Positions 1-8,363 of a stretch of 64,000 bases of DNA are shown piece by piece. A program made the position numbers and the translations under genes. The stretch lies in NCBI RefSeq assembly GCF_000949865.1, contig NZ_JWJH01000001.1, positions 62,001-126,000 on the forward strand, given 5' to 3'. Positions within the stretch are counted from its first letter, which is position 1. Every line of letters starts with the position of its first letter. Source of the DNA: Rhizobium nepotum 39/7. Its GTDB lineage: Bacteria; Pseudomonadota; Alphaproteobacteria; Rhizobiales; Rhizobiaceae. The notes under the pieces are model-generated. The model made no database searches. It was not told where the DNA came from and saw nothing but the letters and a program-made list of their open reading frames with translations.

Positions 1-869
1 GCCACATCAGGACAGCGAATATTGCGGAGATTTCTCCGGAGGAGGTCGTCAACAGCATGGTGGGCCGGGTGCTCGACAAGCTCTACCCGCCGAAACTTGC
101 GGAAGACGAAAAATCGGATGAGGTCATTCTCTCGGTTCGCGGACTGAATGAAGGAAAGCGTGTTTTCGACGTCGATTTCGATTTGCGCCGGGGTGAAATC
201 CTTGGGCTTGCCGGTCTGATCGGCGCGGGGCGAAGCGAGATCGCGCGGGCTATCTGCCGGCTGGAGGGAAAACCAAGGGGCGAGATCGCGCTGCGTGGCA
301 GGCCGCTGCGGCTCAGAGATTATCGCGACAGCATCCGCGAGGGGCTGGTCTATCTGTCGGAGGACCGGAAGGGAGACGGGCTGTTTCTCAACATGTCCAT
401 CGCCGCGAACGTATCCGCGCTCGATGTCGGCAGAATATCGAACGGCATGGGCTTCATCGAGCGGCGCAAGGAAATGAAGCGCGCCGACGAGTTGGGACGC
501 CGGTTGAAATTGCGGGCGAACAGCGTAGGCGACACTGTCTCGACCTTAAGCGGCGGCAACCAGCAGAAGGTGGCGCTGGCGAAGATGCTGTCAGTGGAAC
601 CCGAAGTCGTCTTTCTCGACGAGCCGACACGCGGGGTGGATGTGGGCGCGAAGGCCGAAATCCACCGTCAGATCCGGGAACTGGCGCGCGAGGGTGTCGG
701 CGTGGTCGTCATATCCTCGGAGCTGCCGGAACTCATCGGCGTCAGCGACCGCGTGCTGGTCGTGCGCGAAGGGCGCATCACCGGCGAGGTCGAGGGTGAG
801 GACATGACGGAAGAAAAGATCATGCAGCTTGCATCGATCAATATTGTAGAGAGCCCGGCGGGGGCCTGA
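1..869 (+). CDS. Sugar ABC transporter ATP-binding protein, RbsA/MglA type (5' end outside window)
   Basis: This is the C-terminal part of a two-domain ribose-type importer ATPase. The reading frame is already open at base 3, upstream of the first ATG at 57, and its translation (RTANIAEISPEEVVNSM) matches the linker between the two ABC domains, so the gene begins outside the window. The second nucleotide-binding domain shows the family's usual altered P-loop (GLIGAGRSE), the signature LSGGNQQKVALAKML and the Walker B segment VVFLDEPTRGVDVG. It would energise the permease that follows 12 bp downstream. The periplasmic binding protein is not in the window and probably lies further upstream. The neighbours suggest a polyol or pentose-like substrate; the ATPase itself does not reveal it. 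Confidence 0.93.
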   Translation, partial: HIRTANIAEISPEEVVNSMVGRVLDKLYPPKLAEDEKSDEVILSVRGLNEGKRVFDVDFDLRRGEILGLAGLIGAGRSEIARAICRLEGKPRGEIALRGRPLRLRDYRDSIREGLVYLSEDRKGDGLFLNMSIAANVSALDVGRISNGMGFIERRKEMKRADELGRRLKLRANSVGDTVSTLSGGNQQKVALAKMLSVEPEVVFLDEPTRGVDVGAKAEIHRQIRELAREGVGVVVISSELPELIGVSDRVLVVREGRITGEVEGEDMTEEKIMQLASINIVESPAGA

Positions 870-881
870 GGGAGCGGAAAA

Positions 882-1883
882 ATGGCAACATCGGAAACAC
901 CTTCAAGCGTCGCAGAAGTGGCGGTTCGCCGCACCGGCTGGTGGGAACCGGCGCTCAAGGCACGGGAAACCGGGCTTATCGTCATCATCCTCGCGCTTTT
1001 TGCGGTGATGTCCTTCATATCCCCGTATTTTCTGACCGTAGACAATCTGCGGGCGATGGCCATGGTCTTCGCCATCGAAAGCATCGTCGTGGTCGGCATG
1101 ACGATCCTCCTGATCTCCGGCGGCATCGATCTTTCTGTCGGTTCCGTCACGGCGCTTGCGATGGTGGCGGCCGGCTGGCTGTTCCTCAATGGCGTCGATC
1201 CCTGGGTCGCTGCCGGATTGGCGATCTGCCTTACGACATTGGTCGGCATGGCCATGGGATTCCTGACTACAGTCATCGGCCTGCACCATTTCATCGTGTC
1301 GCTGGGCGTCATGGTGATTGCGCGCGGTGTTTGCCTTCTGGCAACGGGCGGGCGACCGCTCGGTCTGTACTCCCTGCCGCCGGAGTTCAAATTCATCGGG
1401 CAGGGCGCGCTTGGCGGCATTCCGCTGGTGCTGATCATATTCGCGGTGGTGGTCGTTTGCTTCGATCTGCTGCTGCGGCGCACGACCGCATTCCGTAAGG
1501 TATTCTATACCGGCAGCAATCCGAAGGCGGCGGCCTATTCCGGTATCCGCGTCGGCCGGGTGATGTTTGCCACCACCACGCTTTGTTCGATGCTGTGCGG
1601 TGTTGCGGGCGTGATCTACATGGCTCGTTTCGGGTCGGCCCAGCCGAGCTTCGGGGTTGGCATGGAACTCAATGTCATCGCGGCGGCGGTCATTGGCGGC
1701 GCCAGCCTTTCGGGCGGTTCGGGCACCATTCTTGGCGCGATCCTTGGGGCGATCCTTTTGTCAGTCGTCTCCAGTTCGCTTGCCTTGCTCAACGTGTCTG
1801 TCTACTGGCAGGACATCATCAGGGGAAGCATATTGCTGACTGCGGTTCTGTTCGACCACTATCTGGTCAGGCGTCGTCGCTGA
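882..1883 (+). CDS. Sugar ABC transporter permease, RbsC type
   Basis: A 333-residue integral membrane protein of the ribose/xylose/galactose permease family. After a short charged N-terminus it has about eight to ten hydrophobic segments. The family-typical GGIDLSVGS motif lies near residue 85 and the IGGASLSGGSGT loop near residue 270. The ATG at 882 follows GGGAGCGG at a good distance. It lies 12 bp behind the ATPase gene and ahead of a SorC regulator, so it belongs to the same transcript. Its partner should be the truncated ATPase at the window start. Substrate is unknown; the downstream kinase, dehydrogenase and aldolase point to a sugar alcohol. Confidence 0.93.
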   Translation: MATSETPSSVAEVAVRRTGWWEPALKARETGLIVIILALFAVMSFISPYFLTVDNLRAMAMVFAIESIVVVGMTILLISGGIDLSVGSVTALAMVAAGWLFLNGVDPWVAAGLAICLTTLVGMAMGFLTTVIGLHHFIVSLGVMVIARGVCLLATGGRPLGLYSLPPEFKFIGQGALGGIPLVLIIFAVVVVCFDLLLRRTTAFRKVFYTGSNPKAAAYSGIRVGRVMFATTTLCSMLCGVAGVIYMARFGSAQPSFGVGMELNVIAAAVIGGASLSGGSGTILGAILGAILLSVVSSSLALLNVSVYWQDIIRGSILLTAVLFDHYLVRRRR

Positions 1884-1924
1884 GCGCCCGGCAAGCGCCC
1901 ATGGGCAAGTGGAGAGATACGATC

Positions 1925-2899
1925 ATGCTGGATACCAAGGACGACTTCGATCAACAGAGACAGATGTATTCCGTCCTGGTGCTGCATTTCATCGAGGGTG
2001 TGAAGCAGTCGGAGATCGCCGAGCGGCTCAATCTTTCCCACACCAAGGTGAACCGCATGATTGCGGCGGGCCGCAAGGCGGGCATGGTGAAGATCACCAT
2101 CGCCAGTCCCTATCAAAGGCTGGTGGATCTCGAAAACGAGATCACTCGCCGCTTTGGCCTCAGGCAGTCGGTGGTGACGCCAACGGTTTCCGATAATCCG
2201 GAAACCGCGTTGCAAATGGTCGGGCGGGTGGCCGCCAACCACTTGCTGGAGACCATCCGCGACGGCGACGTGATTGCGATCACGGGCGGCAAGGCGGTCA
2301 GTGCGGTTGTCGACAATCTGGAGGCGGAGCGCCGCTTCGATGTGCGGGTGGTGCCGCTGACCGGCGGCGTGCAGGGCAAGCACTATACGGATGTGAACCA
2401 TCTCGCCACCCAGCTGGCGGAAAAGCTCGGCGGCAGTGCGTCGCTTATTCATGCGCCGCTGTTTGCCGAGGATGAAGAACAACGCGATCTCCTGATGAAC
2501 GTCGCGTCGATCCGCGAGGTGTTCGATCTGGCCCGGCAGGCACAGGTGGCGCTGGTCGGCATCGGTTCGGTGGAGGCGCCCGGATCCGGTTATTACGATC
2601 TCCTGCCGGATGCGGCGCGGGGCGGGCAGGCGCTGGTGGATGCGGGCATTGCCGGCGAGTTTCTCGCTCATCTCACCACGGCGGACGGGCAGCTGGCACG
2701 GATCGATCTCAACTCGCGTGTGGTGGCGCTGGACCCCGGGCAGCTTGCCCGGTGCCCGAACATCATCGGCGTGGCGGCCGGGGCCATCAAGGCCGGACCG
2801 GTAGCGGCTACGCTCGCAGGCCGCTATCTGACCTCGCTCGTCGTGGACGAGGTGATCGCCGGTTATTTACTGGATCAAGAAGAAGGGGAAACTTCGTGA
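1925..2899 (+). CDS. SorC-family transcriptional regulator of the polyol operon
   Basis: A 324-residue SorC/DeoR-type regulator: an N-terminal helix-turn-helix around residues 25-50 (QSEIAERLNLSHTKVNRMI) followed by the sugar-phosphate-binding domain (TGGKAVSAVVDNL, VPLTGGVQG, VALVGIGSVE). An open frame extends far upstream into the permease gene, but GGAGAG at 1911-1916 sits 8 bases before the ATG at 1925, so that start was chosen; an ATG at 1901 is the alternative. The stop overlaps the start of the next gene. SorC proteins normally sense a phosphorylated intermediate of the pathway they control. EryD of erythritol operons belongs to the same family, and its position inside this operon suggests autoregulation. 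Confidence 0.9.
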   Translation: MLDTKDDFDQQRQMYSVLVLHFIEGVKQSEIAERLNLSHTKVNRMIAAGRKAGMVKITIASPYQRLVDLENEITRRFGLRQSVVTPTVSDNPETALQMVGRVAANHLLETIRDGDVIAITGGKAVSAVVDNLEAERRFDVRVVPLTGGVQGKHYTDVNHLATQLAEKLGGSASLIHAPLFAEDEEQRDLLMNVASIREVFDLARQAQVALVGIGSVEAPGSGYYDLLPDAARGGQALVDAGIAGEFLAHLTTADGQLARIDLNSRVVALDPGQLARCPNIIGVAAGAIKAGPVAATLAGRYLTSLVVDEVIAGYLLDQEEGETS

Positions 2900-3894
2900 C
2901 GGACAAGGCTATATTGACCCGGACGATCGGCGGCAGCGGTATCAGCGCATCCGCCGTTGGGTTAGGGACCTGGGCCATCGGCGGGTGGATGTGGGGCGGC
3001 ACCGACGAGCGGCAATCTATCGCCGCCATTCAGGCCTCTCTCGATGCCGGCATTTCCCTGATCGACACCGCGCCAGCCTATGGCATGGGACTTGCGGAAA
3101 CCATCGTCGGCAAGGCGATTGCCGGCAGGCGCGACAAGGTGGTGCTGGTCAGCAAATGCGGGCTTGTCTGGCATCTGAATGAGGGCGCCTATTTCTTCCA
3201 CCAGGACGGCAAGCCCGTTCACCGTTATCTCGGCGCCGCTTCGATCCGGCATGAGGTCGAAGAGAGCCTGAAGCGGCTCGGAACCGACTACATCGACCAC
3301 TATGTCACCCACTGGCAGGATGCGACGACCCCGATTGCCGAGACGGTGGAAACGCTTGTGCGCCTGAAGGACGAAGGCAAGATCCGCTCTATCGGCGCAA
3401 GCAACGTCTCACAGGACGATCTTGCGGCCTATATCGCTACAGGTGCGCTGGATGCCATTCAGGAAGAATATTCCATGGTGAAGCGTGATATCGAGACGAC
3501 ACTCCTGCCACTTTGCCGACAGAACGCCGTTTCGGTCCTCAGCTACTCTTCGCTGGCGCTCGGTCTTCTGTCCGGTAAGGTCGGGCCTGAACGGGTTTTT
3601 GCAGGGGATGATCAGCGCAAGGGCAATCCGCGTTTCAGCCAGGTGAACCGCGAGAAGATCGCGCGGCTGATGCAGGCACTGGAACCCGTGGCAGCGGCTC
3701 ACGGCGCCTCTGTCGCGCAGGTGGTGATTGCCTGGACGATAGCCCAGCCCGGCATAACGTTCTCATTGTGTGGTGCGCGCGATCCGGCTCAGGCGGTTGA
3801 AAATGCTGCCGCCGCCCGCCTGCGCCTCACGGAAAGCGAATTGGCTCTCATTAGCGCCGGCGTTGCTGGGCATCTCGTGGGGCTCGATGCGTAA
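2896..3894 (+). CDS. Aldo/keto reductase
   Basis: A 332-residue TIM-barrel NAD(P)H oxidoreductase. The catalytic tetrad can be read: Asp and Tyr in IDTAPAYG, Lys in LVSKCG, His in YVTHWQD. The coenzyme region near the C-terminus includes SLCGARDPAQ. The GTG start at 2896 overlaps the regulator's TGA (GTGA), follows AGAAGGGG, and indicates translational coupling. In this operon it could reduce a keto or aldehyde intermediate, such as the aldehyde released by the downstream aldolase, or oxidise a polyol. That role is inferred from position. About 120 bp without a gene separate it from the FAD dehydrogenase. Confidence 0.9.
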   Translation: MTDKAILTRTIGGSGISASAVGLGTWAIGGWMWGGTDERQSIAAIQASLDAGISLIDTAPAYGMGLAETIVGKAIAGRRDKVVLVSKCGLVWHLNEGAYFFHQDGKPVHRYLGAASIRHEVEESLKRLGTDYIDHYVTHWQDATTPIAETVETLVRLKDEGKIRSIGASNVSQDDLAAYIATGALDAIQEEYSMVKRDIETTLLPLCRQNAVSVLSYSSLALGLLSGKVGPERVFAGDDQRKGNPRFSQVNREKIARLMQALEPVAAAHGASVAQVVIAWTIAQPGITFSLCGARDPAQAVENAAAARLRLTESELALISAGVAGHLVGLDA

Positions 3895-4016
3895 AACATG
3901 TAGCTGAGACGGGGCCTCCGGCGAATAGTCCATAATTTTCGTCACCCCTCTCTTACGTCGCTTTAAATGGTCAACAACATTGGGACGTTGGTATTTAGCC
4001 AGCGAACGGTATTTCT

Positions 4017-5741
4017 ATGCCCAGTTTTCGCGAGGACGCTCTCCGCCGCATCCGGCAAGATGGTGATTTCGACGCCGTCGTCATCGGCGGCGGCATCAAT
4101 GGCATCGCCGCCTATCGCGATCTTGCCCTACAGGGGCTGCGGGTGCTTCTGGTAGAGCGCAACGATTTCTCCTCCGGCTGCAGCGCCGCGCCCTCGCGCA
4201 TGATCCATGGCGGCCTGCGTTATCTCGAAAACGGTGAATTCGGCCTCGTGGCGGAATCATTGCGGGAGCGCGATGCGCTTCTGACACTCGCGCCGCATAT
4301 GGTTCATCCGCTGCCGACGACGATCCCTATTTTTTCGACGTTCAGCGGCCTGTTCAATGCGGCGGCCACCTTTGTCGGGTCCGGCGGCAAACCCGCCAGC
4401 CGGGGTGCGCTTGCCATCAAGGCGGGTCTGATGCTCTATGACTTCGTCACCCGCAGAAACCGCATCCTGCCCCGCCACGAATTCCGCAGTGCGCGCAAGA
4501 CCTTGCAGCGCTGGCCGGGCCTGACGCCTGACATCAGATATTCGGCCACCTATTACGATGCGTGGATAAGCCATCCGGAAAGGCTTGCGCTGGAGCTTCT
4601 GATCGACACCCGTTTCGACGCGCCGCGAAGCGTCGCGCTGAACTATGCCGAACTTATCCGCCTTGATGACCACTATCATCTTAAGGTCGAGGGCACGGAC
4701 GAAACCTTCCCCATCCAGCCAAGCATCATCGTCAATGCGACGGGCGCCTGGATCGATGAGACGATCGGCACGCTGACTGCTGCCCCGGCTGCGGACAAAG
4801 CAAAACCGACCGTTTCCGGCACCAAGGGATCGCATCTGATCCTCGCTAACGCGGCGCTCCTCAAGGCTCTGGACGGCCATATGATTTTTTTCGAGAATGC
4901 CGACAACCGCGTCTGCATCCTCTTTCCCTATCTCGGCCGCGTTCTTGCGGGTTCGACCGATATCAAGGTGGATCGTCCCGAACGGGTGCGGTGCGAGCCG
5001 GAGGAGCGTGACTATATCCTTGAGGCCATCCGCCAGGTCTTTCCGCAGATTGCGATCGACCAGTCTGACATTGTCTTCAGTTTCAGCGGCATACGTCCCC
5101 TGCCGCGCAGCGATGCCGCCTTTACCGGAAGAATATCCCGCAGCCATTTCATCCACCGTGTCGAGGGTGACCCGCCGCAGCTCTGCATGATCGGCGGCAA
5201 GTGGACGACGTTCAGAGCTTTTGGCGAACAGGTGACTGACGAGGTTCTGGCCTTTCTCGAACGCAAACGGCTGACCGGCACCATGAACCGCCCGATCGGC
5301 GGTGGCAGGAATTTCCCCACCGGTGCCGGACGCCTGCCGGCCCTGCTGTCGGAGGAGTTTTCAATCAGCAAAGACCGGGCGGAACATCTGGCATCGGCCT
5401 ACGGTTCACGCGCGCTCGAATTGATGGGCTTTTGCCGGGGTCGCCCGGATGACACGCCGCTTTGCGAAAAGCTGCCGATCACGGCTGCAGAGGTGGTCTG
5501 GCTGATCCGCTCCGAACATGTCCGGCACCTGACTGATCTCATCCTGCGACGCACGACACTCGCCATCACCGGCGTGATCGACGCCGAGTCGATCCACGCG
5601 ATCCTCGATGTCACGGCGCGCGAGCTGGGCTGGGCGCCACAGAGGGCGGCAGAGGAGCGGCAGCGGCTCATTGATGAACTCGAGACCTTTTATGGGGTCA
5701 CGGCGGCAATGCTTCAACACAGATGCAAGGAGAATGCATGA
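4017..5741 (+). CDS. FAD-dependent glycerol-3-phosphate dehydrogenase family protein (GlpD/EryB-like)
   Basis: A 574-residue flavoprotein of the GlpD family. The FAD-binding Rossmann motif is at residues 22-45 (DAVVIGGGINGIAAYRDLAL), followed by the family's SRMIHGGLRYLE segment, a central DAO domain (VNATGAWID, GTKGSHLIL, LAGSTDIK, SGIRPLPR) and the C-terminal helical domain. Length fits GlpD. Housekeeping GlpD works on glycerol-3-phosphate. Here the gene sits between a SorC regulator and an FGGY kinase as in erythritol operons, where the homologue EryB oxidises a phosphorylated polyol. I therefore infer oxidation of a sugar-alcohol phosphate to a keto-phosphate, with electrons passed to quinone at the membrane. 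Its stop overlaps the next start (ATGA). Confidence 0.9.
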   Translation: MPSFREDALRRIRQDGDFDAVVIGGGINGIAAYRDLALQGLRVLLVERNDFSSGCSAAPSRMIHGGLRYLENGEFGLVAESLRERDALLTLAPHMVHPLPTTIPIFSTFSGLFNAAATFVGSGGKPASRGALAIKAGLMLYDFVTRRNRILPRHEFRSARKTLQRWPGLTPDIRYSATYYDAWISHPERLALELLIDTRFDAPRSVALNYAELIRLDDHYHLKVEGTDETFPIQPSIIVNATGAWIDETIGTLTAAPAADKAKPTVSGTKGSHLILANAALLKALDGHMIFFENADNRVCILFPYLGRVLAGSTDIKVDRPERVRCEPEERDYILEAIRQVFPQIAIDQSDIVFSFSGIRPLPRSDAAFTGRISRSHFIHRVEGDPPQLCMIGGKWTTFRAFGEQVTDEVLAFLERKRLTGTMNRPIGGGRNFPTGAGRLPALLSEEFSISKDRAEHLASAYGSRALELMGFCRGRPDDTPLCEKLPITAAEVVWLIRSEHVRHLTDLILRRTTLAITGVIDAESIHAILDVTARELGWAPQRAAEERQRLIDELETFYGVTAAMLQHRCKENA

Positions 5742-6586
5742 TGATTCGAATTTCGAAAAAGGCGCGCATGAACCGGCTGTTCCGCAACGGCGGATGCCTG
5801 GATGTGGCCATCGATCACGGGGTTTGCAACGAGCCGAGCTTCCTCGTCGGGCTGGAGGATATGGCGCAAACCGTCGACAGGCTGGTGGAAGCGGGTCCCG
5901 ACGCGATCCAGATGGCCTATGGGCAGGCCGACCTGTTGCAGCAAAGGCCGGAGCGCGACAAGCCGGCGCTCGTCATGCGCATCGACATGGGCAATCCCTA
6001 TAATTCGACACGCCACCGGACCATGTGGTCGCAGCTTCAAAACTATCACGATCCGATCATCGGCGCGCTGGAGATGGACGCAGCCTGCGTTGTCGTCAAT
6101 CTGTTCATGCTGCCGGACGAGCCGGACCTGTTTCGCCAATGCGTCGAGAACATCAGCCGCGTGCGCGCCGATTGCCATCGTTACGGCATGCCGCTGATGA
6201 TCGAGCCGCTGGTTATGCTGCCCAATGATGTTCGCGGTGGTTATCAGGTCGATGGCGACGCCGAAAAGATCGTCACGCTGGTACGTCTTGCCTCGGAAAT
6301 GGGAGCCGATATCATCAAGGCCGATCCCACCAGCGATCCGCATGATTTTCACAAGGTGGTCGAGGCCGCGCGGTGCCCGGTGCTGGTGAGGGGCGGGGGG
6401 CGTGAGGACTTGCGCAATGTGCTGGCGAAATCGGCGGCTCTGGTGGCCGAGGGCGCGAACGGGATGGTTTATGGGCGCAACATCTACCAGCATGACAACC
6501 CCAAGGCCGTTGTCGCGGCCTTGATGGCCATCATCCATCAGGGTGCGGGTGGTGAGGAAGCATGGGATATCTATAATCGTGGCTGA
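5738..6586 (+). CDS. Class I (DhnA/LsrF-type) aldolase
   Basis: A 282-residue TIM-barrel aldolase of the DhnA/LsrF/FbaB group. LDVAIDHGVCN lies near the N-terminus, the presumed Schiff-base lysine is in the ADIIKADPTSD strand, and the phosphate-binding loop VLVRGGGREDL follows. AAGGAG at 5727-5732 serves the ATG at 5738 (or the adjacent ATG at 5741); the first overlaps the dehydrogenase stop by 4 bp. In this operon it most plausibly cleaves the ketose-phosphate made by the kinase and GlpD-like enzyme into two smaller pieces. Canonical erythritol operons do not contain this family, so the substrate probably has more than four carbons, or the chemistry differs. Confidence 0.87.
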   Translation: MMIRISKKARMNRLFRNGGCLDVAIDHGVCNEPSFLVGLEDMAQTVDRLVEAGPDAIQMAYGQADLLQQRPERDKPALVMRIDMGNPYNSTRHRTMWSQLQNYHDPIIGALEMDAACVVVNLFMLPDEPDLFRQCVENISRVRADCHRYGMPLMIEPLVMLPNDVRGGYQVDGDAEKIVTLVRLASEMGADIIKADPTSDPHDFHKVVEAARCPVLVRGGGREDLRNVLAKSAALVAEGANGMVYGRNIYQHDNPKAVVAALMAIIHQGAGGEEAWDIYNRG

Positions 6587-8075
6587 TAAAAATCACATAT
6601 TGGGTCTGGATGTCGGCAACACGGTGATCAAGGCCGTGCTGTTCGACACGGCGGGCCGGCAGGTCGCGCAACATGCCATTGATGGTCATTCGACATTTCC
6701 CCAGCCGGGTTACGTCGAGCGCGATCTCGAGGAATTGTGGCGGAACGGATGCGAGGCGATCCGCCAGCTTCTGGCAAAATCGTCGGTCGATCCCCGGAGC
6801 ATTTTGGCGGTGGGCTGCGCGGGTCATGGCAACGGCCTTTACCTTCTCGACAAGGAGCAGCAGCCCCTGATCGGCATCCAGTCGCTCGACAGCCGCGCGG
6901 CCGATGTGGCGGCGGAGCTTGACCAGAAAAGCGGAGCGCAATTGCAGAACCGTTGCCTGCAAAGGCCATGGCCTGCACAGACGCCGAGCTTGCTGGCCTG
7001 GGTGAAACGACATGCACCCGATATGTACACCCAGATCGGCACCGTCCTCTTCTGCAAGGATTTCGTCAATTTCCGCCTGTCGGGCAGTCTTGCGAATGAC
7101 ATCTCCGACCTCAGCGGCGCAGGGCTGCTTGCTTTCCCGGAAGCGCTGCTCGACCGGGAACTCCTGTCGCTCTATGGACTTGAAGATGCAATTGCCTTTT
7201 TCCCGCGCCTGGTGGAATCGGCGGATATCGTCGGCCATATCACAGTGGAGGCTTCGGCTCTGACGGGGCTTTCCGAAGGTACGCCCGTCATCGGCGGTTT
7301 CTTCGATGTCGTCTCCAGCGCCATGGGATCGGGCGTCATCAATGCCGGGGAGGCATCCATCATCGCGGGCACCTGGAGCATCAATCAGGTTTTTGCGGAC
7401 AAGCCGGTCGTCAGCCCCGATGTCTTCATGGTCACCACCTTCGGCCATAACCGCTATGTCAATATCGAATCCAGCGCCACCTCCGCCGCCAATCTCGAAT
7501 GGTACGTGCATCGTGTTCGCGGCGACCATGGCGACCATGCCTTCGAGCGTTGCAACGAACTGGTCGGCTCCGTCACGCAACGCGCCGACGATCCGTTCTT
7601 CCACCCGTTTATTTTCGGCTCACGGCTGGGTGCGGAATTTCGTGGTGGTTTTTACGGTCTGGCCGGATGGCATGGCGAAGGCCATATGCTGAGAGCCCTG
7701 TTCGAGGGTGTGTGTTTCGAACACCGCCGCCATATCGGCGTCCTGCGTGAAGCGGGCCTGCCGGTTGACGGCGCCGTGATGTCCGGCGGCGGTTCCCGCA
7801 GCCAGCACTGGCCGCAGATCATGGCAGATGTTCTGGAAATTCCCCTGCGTGTCGCGGAGGCCCGGGAGACCGGCGCGCTCGGTGCGGCCATCGGTGCGGC
7901 CGTGGCGATCGGTCTCTATCCCGGCTATGAAGAGGCGGTCGCGGCGATGACGCGTGTGGCAAGCGCCTACACACCGGATGCAGGGCAAATCCCGCATTAT
8001 CGGCGGCGTTACGGCCTCTACACACAATTGACGGACCAGTTGCGCGGCTTCTGGAAGGCTCTGCGTCTACAGTAA
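6579..8075 (+). CDS. FGGY-family carbohydrate kinase
   Basis: A sugar kinase of about 498 residues with the FGGY architecture: N-terminal phosphate motif HILGLDVGNTVIK, a two-domain actin-like fold, and the C-terminal adenosine motif MSGGGSRSQHWPQI. The region resembles the LyxK/XylB/EryA branch rather than glycerol kinase. Two GTG starts are possible, 6543 and 6579. The latter gives the usual short N-terminus and an 8-bp overlap with the aldolase gene, but no strong ribosome-binding site marks either. It would phosphorylate the imported polyol or ketose before the GlpD-like dehydrogenase acts. It is the last gene of the operon; the next gene has its own AT-rich leader. Confidence 0.9.
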   Translation: MADKNHILGLDVGNTVIKAVLFDTAGRQVAQHAIDGHSTFPQPGYVERDLEELWRNGCEAIRQLLAKSSVDPRSILAVGCAGHGNGLYLLDKEQQPLIGIQSLDSRAADVAAELDQKSGAQLQNRCLQRPWPAQTPSLLAWVKRHAPDMYTQIGTVLFCKDFVNFRLSGSLANDISDLSGAGLLAFPEALLDRELLSLYGLEDAIAFFPRLVESADIVGHITVEASALTGLSEGTPVIGGFFDVVSSAMGSGVINAGEASIIAGTWSINQVFADKPVVSPDVFMVTTFGHNRYVNIESSATSAANLEWYVHRVRGDHGDHAFERCNELVGSVTQRADDPFFHPFIFGSRLGAEFRGGFYGLAGWHGEGHMLRALFEGVCFEHRRHIGVLREAGLPVDGAVMSGGGSRSQHWPQIMADVLEIPLRVAEARETGALGAAIGAAVAIGLYPGYEEAVAAMTRVASAYTPDAGQIPHYRRRYGLYTQLTDQLRGFWKALRLQ

Positions 8076-8170
8076 TAAAGGTTTCCCATTTTGCGGTTCA
8101 GCGGTGCGCAATCATGCGCATCGCATCGACGGTGGGTTGCCTATAATATGAATGGTTTTATCCGAATATC

Positions 8171-8190
8171 GCATAATATACTGTATATGC
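8171..8190. promoter_or_regulatory. Inverted repeat in AT-rich leader of the chemoreceptor gene
   Basis: ATATAC-T-GTATAT at 8176-8188 is a perfect 6-bp-arm inverted repeat. It lies in a roughly 290-bp gene-free, strongly AT-rich stretch (8076-8363) between the kinase and the chemoreceptor gene. No regulator can be assigned, and it may simply reflect the local AT richness. The leader otherwise shows several TATAAT-like hexamers, none of which I could pair confidently with a -35 element. Confidence 0.3.
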
Positions 8191-8363
8191 TGAAATATTA
8201 AGGTTCTATAATGAATTGCTGTTTAATTTGTCTAGTTAAATATATGATCTAAAGTAATTTTTAAGTATAGCTTCATAATATTGTCTACCTGGCCGGTCGC
8301 TGACAGTTTCGGGGCATCCGCAACGGCCTCAGCCGTCGCGGCAGGATTTTTTGGGGGGTGGAC

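Noticed and set aside
1583-1924. N-terminal extension of the SorC regulator frame
   Set aside because: It overlaps the permease gene, and a clear ribosome-binding site precedes the ATG at 1925.
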